A stretch of 64,000 nucleotides of DNA from JANSYL01 sp963921255 (GCA_963921255.3 CAWUEW020000003.1:682001-746000), one strand, 5' to 3'; counted from the stretch's first letter, positions 1-9,932 are shown. Notes: generated from the letters alone by a model not told the origin. Made by a program: numbers and translations.

Positions 1-478
1 ACCCGTTCGCTTGGGCATCGAGCGCGATCAGGAATTCGACGTCTCGGGCGCCCGCCGTTCGTGCATCCACGGACGCGCGCGCATCAAACCGCCCCTCGTG
101 GCGCAGCGTAGAGCCCGTCTTCACGAACCCCGAACTGCGGTAGTTATGCTCCTGATCGGGGACCCCGTCCAACCCGATCGACCGCCCGCCCGCGTGTCGG
201 AGCGCGGCCGTCCAGGTTGCAAAGCCCAATCCCTTGCCCCGCCATTCCGGGCGACAGAGATAGAGGCCCAGAAACGCATTCTCCGGGTCGTGGTTCACAA
301 CCGATACGGCGGCGACAGGGATGTCGTCCACGCAGGTCAGAAAGAACCCATTCGGATCAGCCGCGTGAAAGGCGCTTCCATCTGCGAGGCCAGGGTTCCA
401 CCCCTCGGCGGCCGCCCAGGACAGGACGGTTTCGAGATCTTGAAGGCCCATCGCCTTCGTCCGCGCCTTGGCCTGCAT
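1..478 (-). CDS. GNAT family N-acetyltransferase (partial, runs off left edge)
   Basis: Reading the minus strand from an ATG at 478 gives an open frame of 159 codons that leaves the window. It contains the GNAT acetyl-CoA-binding signature: a beta strand FLGLYLCRPEWRGKGLG followed by a helix (FATWTAALRHAGG) and then IGLDGVPDQEHNYRSSGF, typical of acetyltransferases that recognise small substrates. A GGAG lies about 10 nt upstream of the ATG, and a good sigma70-type promoter lies at 512-540. The substrate cannot be told from sequence. The C-terminus is missing because of the window edge, not because of decay. Confidence 0.85.
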   Translation of the reverse strand, partial: MQAKARTKAMGLQDLETVLSWAAAEGWNPGLADGSAFHAADPNGFFLTCVDDIPVAAVSVVNHDPENAFLGLYLCRPEWRGKGLGFATWTAALRHAGGRSIGLDGVPDQEHNYRSSGFVKTGSTLRHEGRFDARASVDARTAGARDVEFLIALDAQANG

Positions 479-511
479 GCGAAATACGCGCTCCCTCACG
501 ATCCATACCAA

Positions 512-540
512 ATTATCCCGACATTTGGCGGCTCGTTCAA
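512..540 (-). promoter_or_regulatory. Predicted sigma70-type promoter of the GNAT gene
   Basis: On the minus strand a TTGAAC (-35, 535-540) and a GATAAT (-10, 512-517) are separated by exactly 17 nt. Transcription would begin near 505, about 25 nt before the GNAT start codon at 478. The rest of the gap between 479 and 837 holds no convincing gene on either strand. Confidence 0.55.
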
Positions 541-837
541 CCACGCTATCCGGCAGGGCGCGTTGGGGTCGACGCCGGCCCTGACGTGTCGGTCGCCTCA
601 CGCTCTGCGTGGGTCCAAGCCGCGGCGTGATCTGGGTTACAAGCGCGCCAAGACCCGACAGGCCTCTCGCGTCGTGCACCTCCGACGATGACCGGAATCG
701 GTCTTTCAATGGGGCAAGCCCTTCGCAGGTGCAGAAACGAATTTTCTTTACCGCTTGCGCGCCCTGATCCTAGCATACGGTGGGTCTGCTGCCGCGGTTT
801 CATGCACTTTTGCTCGCTGTCATATGTGACTTTGCCT

Positions 838-3612
838 ATGCGAGCCGTTCAAACGGCTCTCTTTTCGGCGGCGCTTGTTATACTCGCGCACCAGGTGACG
901 GCCCAGGACGATCCCGTCGCAATTGACCTGGCCGAGCCAGTCGCCCTGGCCCCCGAAAGCAGCGACCAAGTCTACCGGTTGGTTTCCCCGGACGATGGTG
1001 TCTTGCAGCTGAGTGGCGACACCGACGGGGTCTCGTGGTTTGTACGACCAGACATCGACGATGCCGCGTGGCAGGACGGCGGGCGCGGCGTGTTTGCGGC
1101 GCAAGACGACGCGTGGCTTGTTCAGTTTTCCCTTCCCGACGGCTCGGCGCCGCGCACGGTGCAACTGGCGATGTCGCCCGAACCATTTGCCGAGCCGAAC
1201 AACGTGGTTTCGCAGGCTGTGGAGGTTGAGGACGGGGCGATAACGGCATTTCGATTGATGCCGGCCGGGGATCGCGATGTCTTTGCGCTGACGGCGCGGG
1301 CCTCGGGCACTGCGGTCGCATCGGTGATCGACAATGGCGGGCATGACGGCTTGGTCATGCAATGGCTGCGCGAAGACGGCACGGTTGCCCGAAATGACTG
1401 GTCGACAACGGCTGCGGTGGCGGCGGGCGAGACGATCTATGCCGAAGTCCGGTCCGACGATCATGGGCCGCACGAGCAAGGCCTCGAAAACACTGTTCGG
1501 ATGCAGTTTTTCGTATCACCGGAACCCTACCCGGAACCGGATGATACACCGGACACGGCGCGCGCGATCGCGTTCGACACGGAAACCGCGTTCCGTTTGA
1601 TGCCCCGATGGGATCGCGATGTCTTCGCGGTGACCGCACCTTCTGATGGTGCGGTGTTCTCGCAGGTATCGGATACCGGCGGCCACGGTGGCCTCGTCAT
1701 GCGCTGGCTTCGGGCCGACGGATCCGAAGCAAACACGGATTGGTCAAGCAGCGCCCGGGTCGCGGCAGGGGAAACCGTGTATGCGGAGTTCCGATCCGAC
1801 GACTACTATTGGCACGAAGTGGCCCTGGCCGACGACATTCGGTTTTCCGTGAGGTTTGTCGCAGATGCCGAGGACGAACCGGGCGACACGATCGCCACGG
1901 CGCGGCCCGTTCCCTTTTCCGAGCCGCACGCGTTTCGCCTTATGCCGCAGTGGGACCGCGACGTGTTTGCGGTGACCGCCGATGCGGCGGGGGCCGTTGT
2001 TGCCGACGTGCTTGACGTCGGCGGCCATGACGGTCTGGTTATGCGCTGGCTGCGCGCCGACGGGTCGGAAGCGAATACAGACTGGGCTCGGACGGCGTCG
2101 ATCGCGGCCGGCGAAACGCTGTATGCCGAGTTCCGATCAGACGACTATTATTGGCACGAGGCCGCGCGGGCCGATCAGGTGCAGGTGCGGTTCGAATTCA
2201 GTGCAGAGCCATTTGCCGAGCCCGACAACACGCTTGCGCAAGCGCGTCCCGTGCCATTCGGAGAAGAACAGGAATTTCGGCTTATGCCGGTCTGGGACAG
2301 GGATGTCTTTTCCGTAACTGCGGACACCAATGGCGCCGTATCCGCAACCGTCCTCGAGGCGGGCGGCCATGATGGTTTGGTCATGCGTTGGCTGCGCGCA
2401 GACGGGACGGAGGCCAACACAGACTGGGCAACCAGTGCCACGATCGCCGCCGGAGAAACGCTTTATGCGGAGTTCCGGTCGGATGACTACTATTGGTCCG
2501 AAGTGGCCCGCGTTGACCCGTTGCGTGTGCAATTCGACTTCAGCGCCGAACCATTTCTCGAACCCGACAACACGATTGCCGAAGCACGGCCGTCGGAGCT
2601 GGCGCAAGTGCATGGGTTTCGTCTTATGCCGCGGTGGGATCGCGATGTGTTTGCCGTTCGCGCACCGGAGAACGGCGCGTTCATTGTGACCATTCTCGAC
2701 GGGGGGCGCCACCCGGACCTGAGGCTGCGCTGGCTGCGCGCGGACGGGACAGAGGCCAACCCGGATTGGGCAAACACCGCCCGCGTCGCGACCGGCGAAG
2801 TTCTTTTCGCGGAGGTTCGGTCTGATGACTACTACTGGAGTGAAGTCGGATTAACGGACGAGCTGCAGATCCGATTTGATTTCACGGCCGAGCCGTTTCT
2901 GGAACCCGACGATCACCCCACGTTCGCACGGCCCCTCGAGATCGACGAGGTGGCATCGTTTCGGTTGATGCCCCAATGGGATCGTGACACGTTCGCCGTG
3001 ACGGCGCCCCAAGCCGGCGAGTTGGTACCAGAGTTCCTCGAGGTCGGCGGCCATGGCGGTGCCGTGACGTTCTGGCAAGATGTCGAGGCAAACTCTGTCA
3101 GTGGATGGAACGAGGCCCTACCGGTGACTGCCGGGCAAACGGCCTATCTTCATGTCCGCTCAGATGACTATTACTGGAGCGAGCAGGCATTGGAGGATCG
3201 CCTGCAGCTCAGGGTGCGTCTCCGACTGCCGGACGGTCGCTTCCTTGAGACGGAGCGCCTCCCGAACGAGCTTGCTTTTGCGCCTTGGCAACGCTTGACC
3301 GTGCCGGCAGGCCAGGTGGCCCCCACTTTGATCCTTCGGTCGACCGATGCGGGACGATACCGGTTGGAGGTGGACGGGCCATCGCACGCCATACGGTGGT
3401 TGGCCGAAGACGGAGGCGTCCGCGGGACTGGCCCCGAAATCGACCTCGCGGCAGAAGAAATCGTGGCGGCCGAAATCCTGTTCGAGCGGCGCGAAGCGAC
3501 CGACCGCGCGACCGAGATTTCCATGTCGCTGACCACAGCACAGGTGCGGGCCGGCACGGGTCCTTATCCGCGCCAACCGCCGACGCTCACCCTTGGGCCG
3601 GTGACGCCATGA
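838..3612 (+). CDS. Secreted protein with six 114-residue PPC-like tandem repeats
   Basis: The chosen start (ATG 838) gives a clean signal peptide (MRAVQTALFSAALVILAHQVTAQ), whereas longer starts do not. Residues 115 to about 798 are six tandem repeats of exactly 114 residues. Each begins with E-P-(Y/F)-x-E-P-(D/N), then FRLMPxWDRDVFAVTA, a GGHxGLVMRWLRADG strand and AGETxYAEFRSDDYYW. The EPD...DxDxF pattern resembles the bacterial pre-peptidase C-terminal (PPC) fold, a beta-sandwich found in secreted proteins; this resemblance is inference. A last 130-residue region lacks the repeat. The stop overlaps the RHS start by 4 nt (ATGA), so the two are translationally coupled and probably act together outside the cell. 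The exact function is unknown. Confidence 0.85.
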   Translation: MRAVQTALFSAALVILAHQVTAQDDPVAIDLAEPVALAPESSDQVYRLVSPDDGVLQLSGDTDGVSWFVRPDIDDAAWQDGGRGVFAAQDDAWLVQFSLPDGSAPRTVQLAMSPEPFAEPNNVVSQAVEVEDGAITAFRLMPAGDRDVFALTARASGTAVASVIDNGGHDGLVMQWLREDGTVARNDWSTTAAVAAGETIYAEVRSDDHGPHEQGLENTVRMQFFVSPEPYPEPDDTPDTARAIAFDTETAFRLMPRWDRDVFAVTAPSDGAVFSQVSDTGGHGGLVMRWLRADGSEANTDWSSSARVAAGETVYAEFRSDDYYWHEVALADDIRFSVRFVADAEDEPGDTIATARPVPFSEPHAFRLMPQWDRDVFAVTADAAGAVVADVLDVGGHDGLVMRWLRADGSEANTDWARTASIAAGETLYAEFRSDDYYWHEAARADQVQVRFEFSAEPFAEPDNTLAQARPVPFGEEQEFRLMPVWDRDVFSVTADTNGAVSATVLEAGGHDGLVMRWLRADGTEANTDWATSATIAAGETLYAEFRSDDYYWSEVARVDPLRVQFDFSAEPFLEPDNTIAEARPSELAQVHGFRLMPRWDRDVFAVRAPENGAFIVTILDGGRHPDLRLRWLRADGTEANPDWANTARVATGEVLFAEVRSDDYYWSEVGLTDELQIRFDFTAEPFLEPDDHPTFARPLEIDEVASFRLMPQWDRDTFAVTAPQAGELVPEFLEVGGHGGAVTFWQDVEANSVSGWNEALPVTAGQTAYLHVRSDDYYWSEQALEDRLQLRVRLRLPDGRFLETERLPNELAFAPWQRLTVPAGQVAPTLILRSTDAGRYRLEVDGPSHAIRWLAEDGGVRGTGPEIDLAAEEIVAAEILFERREATDRATEISMSLTTAQVRAGTGPYPRQPPTLTLGPVTP
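1180..3231 (+). repeat. Six in-frame tandem repeats with exact 342-nt period
   Basis: Equivalent positions (the codon for the first Glu of E-P-x-x-E-P) fall at 1180, 1522, 1864, 2206, 2548 and 2890, a spacing of 342 nt each time with no indels. Copies differ by many substitutions, so the array is old or diversified but under strong length constraint. The sixth copy is the most diverged in its second half. Confidence 0.85.
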
Positions 3613-6600
3613 GGCGGGCGTTCACCAAACACGTGCTGCGGGGACAGGCGTTTCCCACCGTCTTGGCGTCCGCATTTCAGAAGGCCGCCCGGTTGGTCGG
3701 GGTGGGTGCTGTGTCTCTCATTGTGTCGATGGCGCAGGCACAGCAGGCCCCACGGGGCACAGAAGCCGAGATTGCCGCACCGGAGGTCGAACTTCCGCTG
3801 GCCATCGCCCCCGAGGATACGTCTGCGCTTCCCATCCGCCTTGCCCTGTCTCCGCGCGACTTTCACCGGGATATCGTGACGCTGACGGGCGATTTGCGCC
3901 TGACATACGCCCTGACGTCTGTCGGCGCCCGCGGTTGGCCACTGACCCTCGGTCTGACCTATTCCCGCGAGGCGCCGGATGTCGGCTTTGGCCCGGGCTG
4001 GTCGTCGACCTTCGCAACCGCCGGAACGCGCGATCGGGCAACAGGAAGTTGGGCCATTGTCGAAGCCGACGGGAGCCAGAGCGTTTATGCATCCCTCGGA
4101 CCGGGCGCGTTCGAGGCGATCTCCGGCCGTACGGATGCACGGCTGTTTGCCTATTCGGACGGCACGCTGGAGCGTGTTTTTGCCGATGGAAGCCGAGAGG
4201 TCTTCGACAGCTTCGGCGTCTTGATGCGGCGCGATGGGCCTGCTGGTTCAGGCTATTGGTTTGACTATGCCAGCGACGGTCGTCTGCTGTCGGTCACTCA
4301 TGATGACGGGCAGCAGATATCCTTTGCCTGGCAAGATGGCCGCATCACAGCGGCCAGCCACCCATTGGCTGGCACATGGTACTTCACCTACGCCGGAGAC
4401 TCGCGACAGCTGAGCCGGATGCTCGAGCCGATGGGGCGCGAAACAGGATTTGTCTACGGTGCCGATGGCCTTGCGGGCGTGACCATGGCCGACGGTCAGA
4501 CACTGATGGTGGACTATGACGCCGCCGGCCATGTTGCGACGCTGACTGGACCCGGGCGTTTCGAAACTCAATTTACGCATTGGGGCGATGTCGACAGCGG
4601 TCGCATCGTGCAGACGACGACAGATGCCGCCTGCTACGCCACGCGGCTTGAGCTGCGATCCTTGGGCGGCCCTGACGCGGGCAGCGACGGGTCAATTGAA
4701 CTGATTTCCACCGACGCCGCAGGGATCGTCACACACCGGACCTATCGGGACGGGCAGGTCGATGTCAGTGCCGCGGGCGGCTGGATCGGCGGCCTCCTGA
4801 CGGATGACGCGGGCCAGCCGGAGGCGCTCCTTTTTGACGGCGGCATGACACCGGTTGCCGCGCCGTCCGACGGGCCGTTGCGAGGCGACCTGCCAGATGA
4901 ACGCGGGTTTGCGCAACTGGTCGCGGACGAGTTCGAGACCCGTTGGCAGACTTATGATGCGCTCGGACGGGTGGTCGCGCTTGCAGGGGCGGATGGCATT
5001 GTTGAACGCTACGACTTTGACGCCGGAGGCCGGGTTGTGCGGGCTTCGCGCGAGGGATGGTGGGCCAACTACACCTATGACGCCGGTGACCGGCTGATCG
5101 CAGAAGAAACCAGCGACGGCCAATGGGGCCGCTACACCTACACCGACGAAGGCCTGGTCGCCCGCATCGAAACCGACAACGGACCGCCGCAGAGTATGCG
5201 CTACGGGCCGGCCGGCCGCATCACAGGTCTTGATGACGGCGACGTGTTCTGGAGCGTCCGGCACAGCGCGTCGGGACAACCCATTGAGATGGCCTCCGAG
5301 GACGGGCGCACGCTGCGGTTTGCCTACGATGAAGCGGGGCTGCTGATCGGGTTCGAGAACCACATGGGCCTGTCGATCGCCCTCCCGTCCGAGCCCTTTG
5401 CACCCGTTCAGGACAGTCTTGGTCGAAGCCGTGTCGTGACGCTTGTGGACGGGCACGAGGCCATCGTGTCGAGCGACGGTACGACCACCGTCATGATCCC
5501 TGCTGAGAATGGCGACACGATTGTCGAAACAACCTCGCCGGACGGATCGGTCTGGGTTGAACGCCTCGCACCGGACGGTCGTTTTCTGGGCGCGGAGGCA
5601 TGGGGCGACAGGCCAGCCATCGTCGATGTCGATGATGACGGGCGCCTGGTCGCCTCGGGGGATCCAGAGGCGCCAATCCTCTTCGACTATGACGATCAAG
5701 GCCTGCTCACCCGCCGGACCGCGCCGAACGGGGCGGTCACGACCTACACCCACGACGCGGACGGTCGACTGACGTCAGTGGCGTCACCGTATGACAGTAT
5801 TTCGATCGGGCACAACGAAGACGGCCTGCCGAACACGTTGACCATGCGGGATGGCACCGTCCTTCGCCAGGACCTGGACCTGGAGGGCCGTCCCCTTCGC
5901 TTGATCGAGGAGAGCGCGACAGGTTCCCGCACCGAGGAAACGTTCGAGTATGACGCCGAGGGCCGTCTCATTCGACATGGCTTTGACGACCGAATGGTCC
6001 TTGAGTTCAGTTACGATGGACCAAATCGCCAAACCACGACGGTGACCGCTGGCGGGATCCGGCAGGTCATAACAGAGGAATGGGATCCGGCGGCGCGGAC
6101 GCTGACCCGGACGGGGGCGGACGGGCAGGTCACCACAATCCTTTATGATGAAGGTGGCCGCATGATCGAAAGCCGGTCCGGGCTGTCTGTCATCCGGTGG
6201 GAGCTTGACGCCGATGGCGTGCCGACAGCGGTCGAGATCGACGGCCATCGGCGCCAGCTCGGGCAGATGTCGGCGGTCGATATCGAGGTGCTGTCCAGCG
6301 ACGTGTTTGATCCGCCCGTCGATGGCGTCGCACGTGTGGAGACGGTCCGCGATGGGCGCGGGTATCCCTGGGTCTTGCGCTATGACACGCGCGGTCGACT
6401 GGTCGAAGCCGAGGACCCGCTTGGCGGCGTCACGACGTTCGTTCTTGATGACGATGACCAATTGATCGCGCGCATTGACCCCGAGGGACGCACACACACG
6501 GCCACCTATGACGATCTCGGTCGCCAGGTGGATGTGGGGGTCGCAGGCGGTTGGTCCGTTGCCCAGGCCTATGACGGCAACGTGTGGGGCGCGTTGAGCT

Positions 6601-9600
6601 ATTCCGGCGGCGCGACCGTCAGCGTTCGGGCCGAAGACAGAACCATCGTTGGAATGGTCAACGGGGTGGATGCGCAGACGCGCCGCTTCGACGCGTTTGG
6701 ACGCATGATCGCTGTCGATAGTGCGGTCGGGACGACCTCGCTGACCTATGGCGACGGGAATCTTCTGGTCGGGGAAACCGGCCCGTTCGGACAGGTCCTG
6801 GCGTACGGTCACGATACGACGGGGGTCCTCGATCGCATTACGCTTCCCGGCGCAGGGGAAATCCGGATCAGCCACCGCGCGGACGGTGTCGATCAGATTG
6901 GACCGGATGGTGTTGAAACAGCCGTCACCTTTTTCCCGGACCAATCCCGATACGCCCTTCGCCTCGATGGACTTGATGGGGAGATCACACTTGGTGCGGG
7001 CAATGTTCTGAATGCCATTTCCGTGGGCGAGACGCAGTTTTCCGTGGAACGGGATGGTCAGGGCCTTGTCGAGGCCATTCTTCACGGAGCCGCGCGCACG
7101 GAAATTGAAAGGGACGCCTTGGGCCGGGTCGTCCAAGCGGGCGGTCTGTCCTGGGCGTTTGATGGTTCGGGGAACGTCACCGAAGCCCCCGGTGTCACCC
7201 GAAGCTTCGATAGTGCCTTTCGCCAGAGCGATGGGCCGCGCCGGGCTGTGTTTGACGCGGACGGGCGGCAAATCGCGGCGGGCGATACGCAATTCAGCTA
7301 CGATCCGGTTGGGCGCCTGGTCGGCGTCAGCCGCGGCGATGGCCCTGACGTCACCCTGCGATACGACGCGCTTGGCCGGGTGGTCGAGCAACGGATCGGT
7401 GCGCAGGTCGAACGGTATCTCTGGGGGGCCGATGGTCTTGCCGCGGTGCACAATGGCAGCGGGGAACGACTGGCCTGGATTGAGCACAACCAGGTCTTAC
7501 CGGCGCTGAAACGGGTCCATCTTCCCGACCGGAGCATCACGCTTCTGACCGATCATGTCGGGACACCGGTCATTGCGGTTGAGGACGGCAGCGCAAGGCT
7601 GTTGGACGCCTACGGACTGTGGGGGGCACCGCCCGAGGGGCAGGACGCCTGGGCGCGTTGGATCGGGTTCGGCGGGGCAGTTGCCGTGCCTGAGCACGGT
7701 CTTTCCCTGTTCCATCACCGCGCTTATTCCAGCGCCGACCAAAGGTTCCTGACCCCGGATCCGCTTGGGTTGTTGGGGTCGGCCAATCCCTTTGCTTTCG
7801 CAGACAATGACCCGGCGACGTTCGCAGATCATTCCGGCCTGAACTCGGTGGCGGTTGGCATTGGGCCGAGCAATCTGCCGCCCCAAGATCTGACTTGGCT
7901 GCGCCCACCCGGCGTTCCAGGCCGCGGAGAGGGGTGGGGCACTGCGCACCACGCGCGGGTCGAGCAATTCCTGAGCGACATTGCCAATGGACCACCCGGA
8001 CCGCGTCAGCGCGTCGCCCAGGAGACGCTCGACGTTCTTAATTCGACGGGGCTTGAACTAAACATCAACGAGGCGGCGGCATCGACGCCTGAGGGCCGAC
8101 TTCAGTACGGTCATGCCAGCGGAACGCCGACCCGGCCCGGGTTGACCGTCAACACCGGGAATATCGCGGCCAACACGACCCGGCAGCTTGGCCGGCCACA
8201 CGGGCCAACCGCGCTCCGCGCCGCGTCGTCGGTCTACGTGCATGAGGCTACGCACATCTTGCAGCGCGCCAGCCAGGCCAGCGGTGGGCAAATGGGTCGG
8301 ACGTGGCGCGAGGTCGAAGCTGTCCTGCGCCAGGGGTTGTTCGATCCGCAACACGGCGGCTTTGGCATGGCCGGCCGGAACAGCCAGGACTCCCTGCGAC
8401 GCGCGCTTGATTACGGGCTGAGCACACAATATCGCGCCTACACGCCCGGGGATGGGCTTGCCCCGCACTTGCCGAACCAACTTGGCATCACGCAACTCAA
8501 CGAACGCCAAATCGTGGAATTGGCGCGCCGATACCACCCCAACCTTCCCGCAAGCACCGTTTTGCGAGAGTTTCGCGAGGCCCATTCACGAGCGTTGCGC
8601 ACCGCGATCCACAATGGGGCAGTGTTGGGGCCGGATACCGTCAACCGATTGGGCGAACTTGCCCGCCGAACAAGATCGCTGGAAAGAACGGCCCTGGTTT
8701 CGGAAAACATTCGCGCGCAGAACAGTCGTCCAGGGATCGGCCCCAGGCGGCCGGGTTTGGATCAAGCCCGCGCAAATCGGCCGACGTTGGATGCGAACCG
8801 GGCAAATCGCCCAACCCTTGATGCCAGCCGATCGGCACGGCCGAACATCGACGCGCCTCGCTCGAACGTCCCGGACGTTGGTCCTGCGCGTGGGACAGAT
8901 GTGTCGCCTTACCGTGATTTGTCCCGTACGGACCGGGTGCCCATCAATCAGGCCAGCGGGAATCGTCCCCGGCTTGATGCGACCACGGGCGCGCGCCCGA
9001 GCCTCGACTCCGCCCGCGCGAACAGACCCACGCTCGGGCCTGCCCGCACGGGGGCATACGATCTGGTGCCGACCGGATCGAACCGGCCGAGCGCATCGCC
9101 CGAACTGCAACGCGAGCGTGTCAGTCTGGATCAGGCGCGCGCGACAAGACCCGGGGTCAACACCACGCCCGCGGCGCGCCCGCCGTCCAATCGCCCGGCC
9201 ACGGGCAGCCGGCCGTATGCCGACCACTTCGATGGTCGGGGGTCGCGTCCGCAACTGGTGCCAGAAGGCCCGCCGCGCAGTGCGCAGCCCCCGCGACCGG
9301 GTGTCCGGGCGGATGCGCCGCGTCCGGCCGCAAACCGTCCCGCCGCTGGAACGGCGCGGTCCGCCGTCGATCCGCCCAACAGGCCCACGCCCCGCTCGGT
9401 GCCGGACAGACCGGCCCGTCCTGCCCCGAACGCTGCGCGCCCTGCTGCGGATACGCCGCGCGCGGCACCCGATGCGCCACGCAGTGCGCCGGATGCCCCG
9501 CGGAGTGCGCTTGACGCGCCTCGCACGACGCCCGACGCGCCGCGTACGACGCCGGACGCCCCCTGCGCGACTCCCGACGCCCCGCGCACGACACCCGACG

Positions 9601-9920
9601 CTCCGCGCTCGACGCCCGACGCTCCGCGCACGACGCCTGACGCGCCTAGCACAACACCCGATGCGCCGCGCACGACGCCCGACGCCCCGCGCGGCACACC
9701 GGATGCGCCGCGGGGCACGCCGGACACAGCCACCCGCCCTACGCCAACCCGGCCAAATGCGCCGGACGCCCCGCGGACACGAACGCCGGGTGCAGCCCCG
9801 GGCCCGGCGCCTGATCTGGCGAGCCAAAGCCGCACGAGACCGCCGCCGGATTTGCAAGGCGGGCGTTCCGTGCCGCGGGGCCCGAGAGGCGGATCATTTG
9901 GGAATTATATCGCAAAGTAA
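3609..9920 (+). CDS. Secreted RHS/YD-repeat protein with C-terminal HExxH domain, 3' end replaced by transposon
   Basis: From ATG 3609 the protein has 2,103 residues with an N-terminal hydrophobic segment ending in AQA. Residues of about 120-1400 carry dozens of YD repeats (YDxxGRL, YTYDAxDRL). The RHS core closes at DPLGLLGSANPFAFADNDP near residue 1390, where variable toxin domains normally begin. The variable part holds YVHEATHILQ (HExxH at residues 1545-1549), which suggests a zinc metallopeptidase-like domain. It is followed by a region repeating ARANRPTLD and then 13-14 heptads of the PDAPRTT type. In characterised RHS proteins the core forms a shell around a C-terminal toxin. The last five residues (NYIAK) and the stop are encoded by the terminal inverted repeat of the transposon, so the natural C-terminus is lost. 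No immunity gene is evident. Confidence 0.9.
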   Translation: MRRAFTKHVLRGQAFPTVLASAFQKAARLVGVGAVSLIVSMAQAQQAPRGTEAEIAAPEVELPLAIAPEDTSALPIRLALSPRDFHRDIVTLTGDLRLTYALTSVGARGWPLTLGLTYSREAPDVGFGPGWSSTFATAGTRDRATGSWAIVEADGSQSVYASLGPGAFEAISGRTDARLFAYSDGTLERVFADGSREVFDSFGVLMRRDGPAGSGYWFDYASDGRLLSVTHDDGQQISFAWQDGRITAASHPLAGTWYFTYAGDSRQLSRMLEPMGRETGFVYGADGLAGVTMADGQTLMVDYDAAGHVATLTGPGRFETQFTHWGDVDSGRIVQTTTDAACYATRLELRSLGGPDAGSDGSIELISTDAAGIVTHRTYRDGQVDVSAAGGWIGGLLTDDAGQPEALLFDGGMTPVAAPSDGPLRGDLPDERGFAQLVADEFETRWQTYDALGRVVALAGADGIVERYDFDAGGRVVRASREGWWANYTYDAGDRLIAEETSDGQWGRYTYTDEGLVARIETDNGPPQSMRYGPAGRITGLDDGDVFWSVRHSASGQPIEMASEDGRTLRFAYDEAGLLIGFENHMGLSIALPSEPFAPVQDSLGRSRVVTLVDGHEAIVSSDGTTTVMIPAENGDTIVETTSPDGSVWVERLAPDGRFLGAEAWGDRPAIVDVDDDGRLVASGDPEAPILFDYDDQGLLTRRTAPNGAVTTYTHDADGRLTSVASPYDSISIGHNEDGLPNTLTMRDGTVLRQDLDLEGRPLRLIEESATGSRTEETFEYDAEGRLIRHGFDDRMVLEFSYDGPNRQTTTVTAGGIRQVITEEWDPAARTLTRTGADGQVTTILYDEGGRMIESRSGLSVIRWELDADGVPTAVEIDGHRRQLGQMSAVDIEVLSSDVFDPPVDGVARVETVRDGRGYPWVLRYDTRGRLVEAEDPLGGVTTFVLDDDDQLIARIDPEGRTHTATYDDLGRQVDVGVAGGWSVAQAYDGNVWGALSYSGGATVSVRAEDRTIVGMVNGVDAQTRRFDAFGRMIAVDSAVGTTSLTYGDGNLLVGETGPFGQVLAYGHDTTGVLDRITLPGAGEIRISHRADGVDQIGPDGVETAVTFFPDQSRYALRLDGLDGEITLGAGNVLNAISVGETQFSVERDGQGLVEAILHGAARTEIERDALGRVVQAGGLSWAFDGSGNVTEAPGVTRSFDSAFRQSDGPRRAVFDADGRQIAAGDTQFSYDPVGRLVGVSRGDGPDVTLRYDALGRVVEQRIGAQVERYLWGADGLAAVHNGSGERLAWIEHNQVLPALKRVHLPDRSITLLTDHVGTPVIAVEDGSARLLDAYGLWGAPPEGQDAWARWIGFGGAVAVPEHGLSLFHHRAYSSADQRFLTPDPLGLLGSANPFAFADNDPATFADHSGLNSVAVGIGPSNLPPQDLTWLRPPGVPGRGEGWGTAHHARVEQFLSDIANGPPGPRQRVAQETLDVLNSTGLELNINEAAASTPEGRLQYGHASGTPTRPGLTVNTGNIAANTTRQLGRPHGPTALRAASSVYVHEATHILQRASQASGGQMGRTWREVEAVLRQGLFDPQHGGFGMAGRNSQDSLRRALDYGLSTQYRAYTPGDGLAPHLPNQLGITQLNERQIVELARRYHPNLPASTVLREFREAHSRALRTAIHNGAVLGPDTVNRLGELARRTRSLERTALVSENIRAQNSRPGIGPRRPGLDQARANRPTLDANRANRPTLDASRSARPNIDAPRSNVPDVGPARGTDVSPYRDLSRTDRVPINQASGNRPRLDATTGARPSLDSARANRPTLGPARTGAYDLVPTGSNRPSASPELQRERVSLDQARATRPGVNTTPAARPPSNRPATGSRPYADHFDGRGSRPQLVPEGPPRSAQPPRPGVRADAPRPAANRPAAGTARSAVDPPNRPTPRSVPDRPARPAPNAARPAADTPRAAPDAPRSAPDAPRSALDAPRTTPDAPRTTPDAPCATPDAPRTTPDAPRSTPDAPRTTPDAPSTTPDAPRTTPDAPRGTPDAPRGTPDTATRPTPTRPNAPDAPRTRTPGAAPGPAPDLASQSRTRPPPDLQGGRSVPRGPRGGSFGNYIAK
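9448..9729 (+). repeat. 21-bp minisatellite encoding PDAPRTT-type heptads
   Basis: Thirteen to fourteen consecutive 21-nt units inside the RHS gene encode DAPR(T/S/G)(T/A)P. The units vary at synonymous sites. This low-complexity, Pro/Arg-rich tail is probably unstructured. Large antisense and alternative-frame ORFs here are by-products of the GC-rich repeat. Confidence 0.8.
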
Positions 9921-9922
9921 CA
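9900..9922 (+). repeat. Left terminal inverted repeat of the IS1595-type element
   Basis: It matches the reverse complement of 13354-13376 over 23 bp without mismatch. It begins GGG at the outer end, as is usual for IS1595-family ends. It supplies the last codons and stop of the RHS gene. Confidence 0.85.
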
Positions 9923-9932
9923 CTGCTCTGGA

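Noticed and set aside
546..803. An 85-codon minus-strand frame upstream of the GNAT gene
   Set aside because: It overlaps the predicted GNAT promoter region and has no recognisable features.
9448..9729. Regular 21-nt repeats as a CRISPR array
   Set aside because: Units are contiguous without spacers and encode in-frame PDAPRTT heptads.
4692..9857. Long antisense frames across the RHS gene (about 350, 570 and 420 codons)
   Set aside because: They mirror the GC-rich YD repeats and the Pro/Arg tail, have no motif, and the sense frame has full RHS character.
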